Shown here one piece after another: positions 39,968-48,534 of a stretch of 64,000 nucleotides of DNA. Each line of letters begins with the position of its first letter. Positions within the stretch are counted from its first letter, which is position 1. Source of the DNA: Planomonospora parontospora. Its GTDB lineage: Bacteria > Actinomycetota > Actinomycetes > Streptosporangiales > Streptosporangiaceae. Position numbers and translations under genes: made by a program. The notes under the pieces are model-generated. The model was given only the letters and a program-made list of their open reading frames with translations, did not search any database and was not told the origin of the DNA. The stretch lies in the NCBI GenBank assembly GCA_014647935.1, contig BMQD01000005.1, positions 147,676 to 211,675 of the forward strand, in the 5' to 3' direction.

Positions 39968-42900
39968 CCGAGGTCACCCAGGACCGGATCGCCGAGTTGG
40001 TCCGGTCCCGGTTCGCCGCCGCCCGCGCCGCGGCGGAAGCCCCCGGCGCCGCGGCGGACGCCCCCGGGGCCGCGGGAATCCCGGCGCTGTCCGCGGCGGA
40101 CATGCCGCTCTCCCCGGCCCAGGAGAGGCTGTGGTTCCTGGCCCAGCTGGAGCCGGACACCCCCGCCTACAACGTGCCGCTGGCGCTGCGGCTGAGCGGG
40201 CCGGTGGACGTCGCCGCGCTCACCGCCGCGGTGGCCGAGCTGGCCGAGCGGCACTGGATCCTGCGCGGCGTCGTCGACGGGACGAGGGTACGGCCGACCG
40301 GCGGCGTGCCCGTCTCCGTGGTCGACGTGGAGCCCGGGGCGCTGGAGCGGGAACTGGCCGCCCACGCCTGGCGCCCGTTCCGGCTGGACGCCGAGCCGCC
40401 CATGCGGGCCGCGCTGTTCCGGACCGGCGGGGACGAGTGCGTGCTCGCGCTGACCCTGCACCACATCGCCACCGACGCCTGGTCGGAGCGGCTGCTGCTG
40501 CAGGACCTCGCGGCGCTGTACGCCGCCCGCCTCGGCCTGGCGCCGCAGCCGGAGCCCCCGGCCCTGCAGTACGCCGACGTGGCCGCGTGGGAGGCCGGGC
40601 GCTCGGAGGACGGGCGCTCCGAGGACGACCTGGACTGGTGGACGCGGCGCCTGGCCGGCCTGCCGCCGGTGCTGGACCTGCCCGTCGCGCGGCCCCGGCC
40701 GGACGTCCCCACCTGGGAGGGGGCCGCGGTCGCGTTCGAGGTGCCCGCGGACCTGACCGCCAAGGTGCGCGCGGTGGCGGGCACGACGCCGTTCATGGTC
40801 TTCCTGGCCGGTCTGCAGACGCTGCTGTCCCGCCTGTCCGGCGGCGACGACATCGCCGTCGGGGTGCCGGACGCCGGCCGGCACCACCCGGACACCGAGG
40901 GCGTGGTGGGCTGCTTCATCAACACCCTGGTGATCCGCACCGACACCTCCGGCGATCCCACCGGCGCCGAACTGCTGGCCAGGGCCCGTACGGCGGCGCT
41001 GGACGCGTTCGCGCACGCCCGCACGCCGTTCGAGCGGATCGTGGAGCGGCTGCAGCCGGAGCGGAACCTGTCGGTCACCCCGCTGTTCCAGGTGATGCTC
41101 AACGTGTACGACACGGGCGCGCCGGTGAGCCTGCCGGGGGTGGAGGTCCGGCCGGAGCCGCTGCCCGTGCCGACGGCCAAGTTCGACCTGAACCTGACGG
41201 TCGGCGACGACGGGGAGCGGTTCTCCGGCGAGCTGCGCTACCGGACCGACCTGTTCGAGGAGACCGTCGTCCGGCGGCTGGTGGACTGGTACCTGGCGCT
41301 GCTGGACGGGATGCTCACGGACCTGGACGCGCCGGTCCTGCTGCCCGCCGGCCCCGACCTGCACGGCCCGGCCGGGGACCCGCCGGCGGACGCGCCGCTG
41401 CACGCGCTGGTCGAGCGGGCGGCCGAGGCCTTCCCCGACGCGGTCGCGGTGGTGTCGCCCGGCCGTGCGCCGCTCGGCTACGCGGAGCTGGAGCGGCGGG
41501 CCAACCAGGTGGCGCACTGGCTGCTGGAGCGCGGGGTGCGGCCGCAGGAGCCGGTCGGGGTGCTGATGGAGCGGCGGCCGGAGCTGGCGGTCGCCCTGCT
41601 GGGGATCCTCAAGGCCGGTGCGGCCTACCTGCCGCTGGACCCGGTCTACCCGGCGCGGCGGACCGAGGCCGTCCTGGCCGCCTCCGGCGCCCGGATCGTG
41701 CTCACCGAGGCCGAGGTCGCCGACGCCGCGGACCGGCCCGCGCACCGCCCGGACGTGGCCGTGCCGCCGGACCACCTGGCGTACGTGATCTACACCTCCG
41801 GCTCCACCGGGGAGCCCAAGGGGGTCGCGGTCGAGCACCGGCAGATCACCCACTACCTGGGCGCGGTGAACGGACGCCTGCCCGAGGGGGCCGGCTCCTT
41901 CGCCCTGGTGTCCACCGCCGCGGCCGACCTGGGGCTGACCAACGTGCTGTGCGCGCTGACCTCGGGCGCGACCCTGCACCTCGTCGACCACGAGACGGCC
42001 ACGGACCCGGCCGCGTACGCCGCCCACCTGGCCGCGCACCCGGTGGACGTCGTCAAGATGGTGCCCAGCCAGCTGGAGCTGCTGGGCGTGGACGCCCTGC
42101 CCGGGAAGCTGCTGATCCTGGCGGGTGAGGCCGTACCGCGGGATCTGGTGGAGCGGGTGCGGGCGGCGCGGCCGTCCCTGGACGTGCAGATCCACTACGG
42201 TCCCACCGAGACCACGGTGTCGGCGCTGGCCTGCGACGGCGCCGAGACGGCGTCCGGCGCGGTGCCGCTGGGCCGTCCGCTGCCCGGCGTGCGGTGCCGG
42301 GTGGTGGACCGCGCCGGGTGGCCGCTGCCGCACGGCGTGCCGGGAGAGCTGTGGATCGGCGGGCCCGGCGTGGCCCGCGGTTACCTGGGTCGGCCCGACC
42401 TGACCGCGCAGCGGTTCACGGACGGCTGGTACCGCACCGGGGACCGGGTGCGGGTGAACCCGGCCGGGCTGGTGGAGTTCCTGGGCCGGATCGACGACCA
42501 GGTGAAGGTGCGCGGGTTCCGGGTGGAGCTCGGTGAGGTCACCGCCGCGCTGCGGGCCCTGCCGCAGGTGGCCGAGGCATTCGTGCAGCCGGTCGGCACC
42601 GGGGCGCAGCGCCGCCTGGCGGCCTGGGTGACGCCCTCCCGTGGAGGTTCCGGGGACTCCGGCGGCACGGGGGACTCCGGCGGCACGGGGAGCAGCGCGG
42701 GCGCCGCAGACGCCGCAGGTGCCATGGACACCGTGGACACCGTAGGCGCCGCGGGCACGGTGAGCGCCGTGGACGTCGCGGCGATCCGGGCCGCGCTGCG
42801 GGAGCGGCTGCCCGACTACATGGTGCCGTCCGCGATCGGCGTGCTGGAGGCGCTGCCGCTCACCCCGAACGGCAAGGTGGACCGGGCGGCGCTGCCGGTC

Positions 42901-45900
42901 CCCGAGGCCGGTCCGGTGGCGCGGGTGCCGCTGGGCACGCCGCAGGAGCACCTGGTCGCCGAGGTCTGGGCCGAGGTGCTGGACCTGCCGCAGGTGTGGG
43001 CGGACGACGACTTCTTCGCCCTGGGCGGGCACTCCTTCGCCGCGACCCGGGTGGTCGGCCGGCTGCGGGAGCGCCTGGGCGCGCCGGTGGCGGTGCGGCT
43101 GCTGTTCGAGCACCCGGTGCTCGCCGACCTGGCCGCCGCCCTGCCCCGCCCGGCCGCCGCGCCGGCCGTACGGCGGGCACGGGCGGACGGTCCGGTCCCG
43201 CTGTCCGGAGTGCAGGCCAGGCTCTGGTTCCTGGCGCAGCTGGAGCCGGAGAGCACGGCCTACAATGTGCCGCTGGCGCTGCGGCTGCGCGGGCCGCTCC
43301 AGGCGGAGGCACTGCTGGGCGCGGTGCGGGACCTGGCCGAGCGGCACCACGTGCTGCGCAGCGTGATCGACGACTCCGGTGCCGAACCGGTCCTGGTGGT
43401 ACGGCCGGCCGAGGACGTGCCGGTGTCCACGGCGGAGATCGGCCCGGCGGAGGTCGAGGACGCGGTGGCCGCGCACCTGGCCACGCCGTTCGCGCTGGAC
43501 CGTGAACCCCCGATGAGGGCGGTGCTGCTCGCGGTCGGCGAGACCGAGCACGTGCTCTCGCTCACCTTCCACCACATCGCCACCGACGCGTGGACCCGCG
43601 GACTGCTGCTGTCCGAGCTGGCCGCACTGTACGCCGCCCGGCTCGGGCTGCGCCCGCCACCGGAGCCGCCGCCGGCCCAGTACGCCGAGGTGGCACCGGT
43701 CCCCGACCTGGCCGAACTGGACTGGTGGGCCGAGCGGCTGCGAGGACTGCCGCCGGTGCTGGACCTGCCCGCCGACCGGCCGCGCCCCGCCGTGGCCGAC
43801 CCGGGCGGCGCCTCGGTGGACCTGGAGCTGCCGGCGGAGCTGAGCGAGCGGGTCCGGACGGTGGCCGCCGCCTACCGGGCGACGCCGTTCATCGTGCTGC
43901 TGGCCGCCCTGCAGGCCCTGCTGGCGCGGCTGTCGGCCGGCACCGACATCGCGGTCGGCGTACCGGTCGCCGGCCGGGACCACCCCGACACCGAGGGCGT
44001 GGTGGGCTGCTTCCTCAACACGGTGGTGGTCCGGACCGACGTGGGCGGCGACCCGACCGGCCGCGAGCTGCTGGCCCGGGTCCGGGAGTCGTCGCTGGGC
44101 GCGTTCGCCCACGCGAGCGCGCCGTTCGACCGGGTGGTGGACCGGCTGCGGCCGGAGCGGAACCTGTCGGCGACGCCGCTGTTCCAGGTGATGCTGAACT
44201 ACGTCCCCGGCACGGGCCGGCCGGAGCTGCCCGGGATGGAGGCGGCCGGGATCGAGCCGCCCGAGCGGACGGCGAAGTTCGACCTGAACTGGTACGTGGT
44301 CGACGACGGGCCGGGACGGCCGCTGCGCGGCGGGCTCGGCTACCGCACAGACCTGTTCGGGGAGGCCACCGCGGCCCGGTTCACCCGGTGGTACCTGGCC
44401 CTGCTGGACGGGATGCTGGCCGATCTGGACGCGCCCGTGGGCGCGCAGCCGCTGGAGCCGGTGACCGGCCCGATCCTGGCCGGCGGCCCGGCGCCGGAGG
44501 CGTGGACCGGTCCGGTTCCGGCCGGGGACCCGTCGGTTGAGGCGGCGGCCGGCCGGGTTCCGGCCGGGGGCCTCACGGCGGAGGCGGGGACCGGCCGGGT
44601 TCCGGCCGGGGATCCGTCGCCGGTCGCGGCGGACGTCCCGGTGCACCGGCTGATCGAGCGCTGGGTGGACGCCTCCCCCGACGCGCCGGCCGTGGTGGGC
44701 GCGGACCGCAGCCTGACCTACGCGGAGCTGGAGTCGGAGGCCAACCGGATCGCCCACTGGCTGCTGGAGGGCGGGACAGGCGCCGACGAGCCGGTCGGCG
44801 TGCTGCTGGAGCCCGGGGCCGGCCTGGCCTGCGCCCTGTTCGGGATCCAGAAGTCGGGCGGCGGCTACCTGCCCATGGACCCGGCCTATCCGGCCGCGAG
44901 GATCGCCGCCATGCTCGACGCCGCCGGGGTGCGGGCCGTGATCACCACGGCCGAGTTCGCCGGCCTGATCGGGCCGGACCGCCGGGTGCTGGCGCTGGAC
45001 CGCCTGCCGTCCCTGCCGCGGACCCGGCCGGAGACCGGCGTGCGGCCCGAGCACCTGCACCATGTGATCTTCACTTCCGGGTCCACCGGCACGCCCAAGG
45101 CCGTGGCCGTCGAGCACCGCAGCGTGACGGGCTACCTGAACGGCATGCTGCCGCGGATCGGCGTGCCCGGCGGGTCGTACGCGGTGGTGTCCACTCCCGC
45201 CGCCGACTTCGGGCTCACCTGCGTGTTCGGCGCCCTGACCACGGGCGGGACGGTGCACCTGGTGCCGAGGGAGACCGCCATGGACCCCGAGGCGTTCGCC
45301 GGCTACCTGAGCGCGCACCGCGTCGACGTGGTCAAGTGCGTGCCCAGCCACCTGGAGCTGCTGGCCTCCGGCGGCGACCTGGCCGCGGTGCTGCCGGAGA
45401 AACTGCTGATCCTGGCCGGTGAGGCCTGCCCGTGGGACCTGGTGGAGAGGGCCCGGGCCGCACGGCCGGGGCTGCGGATCCAGAGCCACTACGGGCACAC
45501 CGAGTCCACGATGATCTGCCTGGTCTGCGAGACCGAGGAGGTCGAGGCCGAGCACCGGACCGGGATCGTCCCGCTGGGCCGGCCCCTGCCGGGGGTGTAC
45601 GGGCACCTGGTGGACGCGGAGCTGCGGCCGGTGCCGGTCGGCGTGCCGGGTGAGCTGGTGGTCGGCGGTCCGGGGGTCACCCGCGGCTACATCGGCCTGC
45701 CCGAGCTGACCGCGGAGCGGTTCGTGCCCGACCCGCTGACCGGGCGGGGGCGCTGCTACCGCAGCGGCGACCTGCTGCGGGTCACGGCCGACGGGCGGGT
45801 GGAGTTCCGCGGCCGGGTGGACGACCAGGTCAAGGTGCGCGGTTACCGGGTGGAGCTGGGCGAGGTCGTCACCGCCCTGCGGGCCCTGCCCCAGATCGCC

Positions 45901-48534
45901 GAGGCCGTCGTGCTGCCGGTGGGCGAGGGCAAGGCCCGGCAGCTCGCCGCCTGGGTGACCCCGTCGGCGGGGAGCGCCGGAGGCGCCCGCGGAGACGCCG
46001 AAAACACCGAAAGCACCGGGAACACCGGGAACACCGGGAACACCGGGAAAACTGAGAGCACCGGGAAGGCCGTGGACACGGCGGCGGTCCGGTCCGCGTT
46101 GCGGGATCGGCTGCCCGACTACATGGTCCCCACCCAGTTCGTCGTGCTCGACCGGCTCCCGCTCAACCCGAACGGGAAGATCGACCGGGCCGCCCTGCCC
46201 GAGCCGCAGCCGGAGACCGCCGAGTTCGTGCCGCCGTCCACGGCCGCGGAGGAGCTGGTCGCCCGGGTGTGGGCGCAGGTCCTCGGCGTGCCCGAGGTCG
46301 GGGCGAACGACGACTTCTTCGCGCTGGGCGGGGACTCCTTCGCCGCGGTGCGCGCGGTCAAGGAGATCGGCGGCGGCCTGCGGGTGATCGACCTGTTCAC
46401 CCGTCCCACGGTCGCCGAGCTGGCCGCCTTCCTCGGCGACAAGGACGGCGGCGGGCTCCTGCACCGCCTGAGCGGCGGCCGCACCAGCGAGTTCACGCTG
46501 GTGTGCGTGCCGTACGGCGGCGGGTCGGCGGCGGTGTACCAGCCGCTGGCCTGGGCGCTGGGTGAACAGGTGGAGGTGCTCGCGGCGGAACTGCCCGGTC
46601 ACGACCCGGCGCGGCCGGACGAGGCGCCGCTGCCGCTGGAGGAGCTGGTGGAGATCCTGGCCGCAGAGGCGACCGGGACGGCGTCCGGTCCGATCGCGGT
46701 CTACGGCCACTGCGTGGGCTCCGCGCTCGCGGTGGCCCTGGCCCGCCGGCTGGAGGCGGACGGGGTCCCCGTGCTGGGCGTGATCACGGGCGGCAGCTTC
46801 CCCGCCGCCCAGCAGCTGCCCGGCCTGACCCGGCGGTTCTTCCGCGGGGACCGCTGGGTCTCCGACCGGATGTTCCGGGATGCGCTGCGGGCCACGGGCG
46901 GGCTGCAGGACGACATGGACGAGGCCGCGGTGCGGGCCGCGGTGCGGGCGATGCGCCACGACGCGACCGAGGCGCGGGAGTGGTTCGGCCGCGAGCTGGA
47001 GGCGGGGGGAGCGCCGCTGCGCGCCCCGATCCTGTGCGTGGTGGGGGAACGGGACCGGGCCACCGAGTTGCACGAGGAGCGGTACGCCGAGTGGGCGGTC
47101 TTCGCGCCCAGGGTGGAGCCGGCCGTGCTGCCCCGCGCCGGCCACTACTTCCTGCGGCACCAGGCCGAACCGCTGGCCGCGCTGGTGGTCGAGCACCTGC
47201 GGCGCTGGGCGTCCGGGAAACTGCCCGACCCGGTGCGCCCACCGGAGCGGACCGGCCTGCGCCCCTTCTACACCGTCGCGGGCGGGCAGTTCGTCTCGGC
47301 GGTGGGCACGGCGCTGAGCTCGTTCGCGCTCGGCGTCTGGGCCTACCAGCTCAGCGGCCGGATCCTGGACCTGGCCCTGGTCGTGATGCTCTCCCAGATC
47401 CCGGCGGTGATCCTCACCCCGCTGGGCGGCGCGCTGGCCGACCGGGTGGACCGGCGGCGGGTGATGCTGGCCTGCGACGCGGTCTCCGGCCTGGTCACGG
47501 CGGCGCTGGTGCTGCTGCTGGTCACCGGCCGGCTGGAGTTGTGGAGCGTGTGCGCCATCGTCGGCGTCACCTCGATGGTCACCGCGTTCCAGCAACCCGC
47601 CTACCTGGCCGCGGTCGCGCAGCTGGTGCCCAAGCCGTACCTGCCGCAGGCCAACGCCCTGGCCAACCTGGGCTTCGGCGTCGGCAACGTGGTGGCCCCG
47701 CTCGCCGGCGGCGCACTGATCGGCGTGTTCGGGCTGTCGGCCGTGGTGGCCATCGACGTGGTCTCGTTCGGGGTGGGCGTGGTGACGCTGCTGGCGGTCC
47801 GCTTCCCCGACCGGCTGTTCCACCGGCAGGAGGAGACGTTCGGCGCGGCGCTGACCGGCGGCTGGAGGTTCCTGAACCGGCGCCGGCCGCTGCTGGTGAT
47901 GGCGTTCTACTTCGCCGTGGTCAACTTCTGCACCGCGCTGATGTGGGTGCTGATCACTCCGGTCGTGCTGGCCATCGGCTCCCCGGCGGCCCTGGGCACG
48001 GTGACCGCGGTCGGCGGCCTCGGTGCGGCCGTGGGCACCGGGGTGGTGCTGATCTGGGGTGGGACCCGGCGCCGCGCCACCGGCATGGTCGGTTTCGTGG
48101 TCGGGTCCGGCGTCGGGGTGGTGCTGATGGGCGCGTGGCCGGCGGTGTGGCTGATCGCGGCCGGCCTGTTCCTCCGGCTGGCCTGCATGAGCATCGGCAA
48201 CGCGCACTGGCTGTCCATCATCCAGGTGAAGGTGGGGCCGGAACTGCAGGGCCGGGTGCTGGCCGTCAACGTCATGCTGGCCACGGCCATGCAGCCGCTG
48301 GGCTTCCTGGCCGCGGGCCCGCTGGCCGACTGGGCCCAGCGGCACACCTCCGGGCCGGGCCGGGGCGCGGCGGCGGTGCTCCTGGTCAGCGGCGTGTTCC
48401 TGGTGGTCTGGGGGCTGCTCGGACTGCGTTACCGCAAACTGCACCACCTGGAGGACCTCGTCCCCGACGCCGCGCCGCCGCCCGAGGCCGCGGCCGACCT
48501 GGACGCCATCCAGGCCGAGGTGCTGGGCAGATGA
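39964..48534 (+). CDS. Nonribosomal peptide synthetase C-A-T-C-A-T-TE fused to an MFS transporter
   Basis: 2856 residues from the ATG that overlaps the previous stop. Domains: C (about 45-480; HHIATDA at 166), A (about 485-960; YTSGSTGEPKG at 610), T (Ser1024, LGGHS), C (about 1080-1490; HHIATDA at 1203), A (about 1560-2050; FTSGSTGTPKA at 1703, YGHTEST), T (Ser2125, LGGDS), thioesterase (about 2177-2420) and a C-terminal MFS permease (about 2435-2830; DRVDRRR loop, about 10-12 hydrophobic segments). The TE nucleophile is cysteine (GHCVGSA, Cys2250) with likely Asp2364 and His2394. Both A domains carry AADLGLT or AADFGLT at core A4; specificity residues read D-L-T-K-I-A-H-V-S and D-F-T-K-I-A-H-M-I, resembling Asp/Asn-type DLTK codes. 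The product is probably a tetrapeptide-derived compound, released and exported by the same chain. Confidence 0.95.
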   Translation: MTEVTQDRIAELVRSRFAAARAAAEAPGAAADAPGAAGIPALSAADMPLSPAQERLWFLAQLEPDTPAYNVPLALRLSGPVDVAALTAAVAELAERHWILRGVVDGTRVRPTGGVPVSVVDVEPGALERELAAHAWRPFRLDAEPPMRAALFRTGGDECVLALTLHHIATDAWSERLLLQDLAALYAARLGLAPQPEPPALQYADVAAWEAGRSEDGRSEDDLDWWTRRLAGLPPVLDLPVARPRPDVPTWEGAAVAFEVPADLTAKVRAVAGTTPFMVFLAGLQTLLSRLSGGDDIAVGVPDAGRHHPDTEGVVGCFINTLVIRTDTSGDPTGAELLARARTAALDAFAHARTPFERIVERLQPERNLSVTPLFQVMLNVYDTGAPVSLPGVEVRPEPLPVPTAKFDLNLTVGDDGERFSGELRYRTDLFEETVVRRLVDWYLALLDGMLTDLDAPVLLPAGPDLHGPAGDPPADAPLHALVERAAEAFPDAVAVVSPGRAPLGYAELERRANQVAHWLLERGVRPQEPVGVLMERRPELAVALLGILKAGAAYLPLDPVYPARRTEAVLAASGARIVLTEAEVADAADRPAHRPDVAVPPDHLAYVIYTSGSTGEPKGVAVEHRQITHYLGAVNGRLPEGAGSFALVSTAAADLGLTNVLCALTSGATLHLVDHETATDPAAYAAHLAAHPVDVVKMVPSQLELLGVDALPGKLLILAGEAVPRDLVERVRAARPSLDVQIHYGPTETTVSALACDGAETASGAVPLGRPLPGVRCRVVDRAGWPLPHGVPGELWIGGPGVARGYLGRPDLTAQRFTDGWYRTGDRVRVNPAGLVEFLGRIDDQVKVRGFRVELGEVTAALRALPQVAEAFVQPVGTGAQRRLAAWVTPSRGGSGDSGGTGDSGGTGSSAGAADAAGAMDTVDTVGAAGTVSAVDVAAIRAALRERLPDYMVPSAIGVLEALPLTPNGKVDRAALPVPEAGPVARVPLGTPQEHLVAEVWAEVLDLPQVWADDDFFALGGHSFAATRVVGRLRERLGAPVAVRLLFEHPVLADLAAALPRPAAAPAVRRARADGPVPLSGVQARLWFLAQLEPESTAYNVPLALRLRGPLQAEALLGAVRDLAERHHVLRSVIDDSGAEPVLVVRPAEDVPVSTAEIGPAEVEDAVAAHLATPFALDREPPMRAVLLAVGETEHVLSLTFHHIATDAWTRGLLLSELAALYAARLGLRPPPEPPPAQYAEVAPVPDLAELDWWAERLRGLPPVLDLPADRPRPAVADPGGASVDLELPAELSERVRTVAAAYRATPFIVLLAALQALLARLSAGTDIAVGVPVAGRDHPDTEGVVGCFLNTVVVRTDVGGDPTGRELLARVRESSLGAFAHASAPFDRVVDRLRPERNLSATPLFQVMLNYVPGTGRPELPGMEAAGIEPPERTAKFDLNWYVVDDGPGRPLRGGLGYRTDLFGEATAARFTRWYLALLDGMLADLDAPVGAQPLEPVTGPILAGGPAPEAWTGPVPAGDPSVEAAAGRVPAGGLTAEAGTGRVPAGDPSPVAADVPVHRLIERWVDASPDAPAVVGADRSLTYAELESEANRIAHWLLEGGTGADEPVGVLLEPGAGLACALFGIQKSGGGYLPMDPAYPAARIAAMLDAAGVRAVITTAEFAGLIGPDRRVLALDRLPSLPRTRPETGVRPEHLHHVIFTSGSTGTPKAVAVEHRSVTGYLNGMLPRIGVPGGSYAVVSTPAADFGLTCVFGALTTGGTVHLVPRETAMDPEAFAGYLSAHRVDVVKCVPSHLELLASGGDLAAVLPEKLLILAGEACPWDLVERARAARPGLRIQSHYGHTESTMICLVCETEEVEAEHRTGIVPLGRPLPGVYGHLVDAELRPVPVGVPGELVVGGPGVTRGYIGLPELTAERFVPDPLTGRGRCYRSGDLLRVTADGRVEFRGRVDDQVKVRGYRVELGEVVTALRALPQIAEAVVLPVGEGKARQLAAWVTPSAGSAGGARGDAENTESTGNTGNTGNTGKTESTGKAVDTAAVRSALRDRLPDYMVPTQFVVLDRLPLNPNGKIDRAALPEPQPETAEFVPPSTAAEELVARVWAQVLGVPEVGANDDFFALGGDSFAAVRAVKEIGGGLRVIDLFTRPTVAELAAFLGDKDGGGLLHRLSGGRTSEFTLVCVPYGGGSAAVYQPLAWALGEQVEVLAAELPGHDPARPDEAPLPLEELVEILAAEATGTASGPIAVYGHCVGSALAVALARRLEADGVPVLGVITGGSFPAAQQLPGLTRRFFRGDRWVSDRMFRDALRATGGLQDDMDEAAVRAAVRAMRHDATEAREWFGRELEAGGAPLRAPILCVVGERDRATELHEERYAEWAVFAPRVEPAVLPRAGHYFLRHQAEPLAALVVEHLRRWASGKLPDPVRPPERTGLRPFYTVAGGQFVSAVGTALSSFALGVWAYQLSGRILDLALVVMLSQIPAVILTPLGGALADRVDRRRVMLACDAVSGLVTAALVLLLVTGRLELWSVCAIVGVTSMVTAFQQPAYLAAVAQLVPKPYLPQANALANLGFGVGNVVAPLAGGALIGVFGLSAVVAIDVVSFGVGVVTLLAVRFPDRLFHRQEETFGAALTGGWRFLNRRRPLLVMAFYFAVVNFCTALMWVLITPVVLAIGSPAALGTVTAVGGLGAAVGTGVVLIWGGTRRRATGMVGFVVGSGVGVVLMGAWPAVWLIAAGLFLRLACMSIGNAHWLSIIQVKVGPELQGRVLAVNVMLATAMQPLGFLAAGPLADWAQRHTSGPGRGAAAVLLVSGVFLVVWGLLGLRYRKLHHLEDLVPDAAPPPEAAADLDAIQAEVLGR
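42649..42690 (+). repeat. Short tandem repeat in the A-domain linker of NRPS 2
   Basis: A unit of about 18 nt (GGGGACTCCGGCGGCAC-type) occurs twice and decays into related Gly/Ser/Thr codons. It lies within the A-domain C-terminal subdomain, before the sequence leading to NGKVDR. Confidence 0.7.
44464..44631 (+). repeat. Four tandem 42-nt repeats in NRPS 2 (C-A linker)
   Basis: Four in-frame 14-codon units starting at 44464, 44506, 44548 and 44590. Consensus peptide Thr-Gly-Arg-Val-Pro-Ala-Gly-Asp-Pro-Ser-x-Glu-Ala-x. They form the linker between the second C domain and the following A domain. Confidence 0.9.
46003..46050 (+). repeat. 9-nt tandem repeat in NRPS 2 (last A domain)
   Basis: Five or six copies of AACACCGGG or a close variant encode Asn/Ser-Thr-Gly repeats at the same structural place as the repeat at 42649-42690, ahead of the NGKIDR lysine motif. 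Confidence 0.88.

Noticed and set aside
39526-48447. Very long antisense open frame opposite the NRPS (nearly 3000 codons), and similar ones opposite gyrB, gyrA and the first NRPS.
   Set aside because: These are typical of high-GC coding DNA, rich in Arg/Gly/Pro/His with no domain, ribosome site or codon-position GC pattern.
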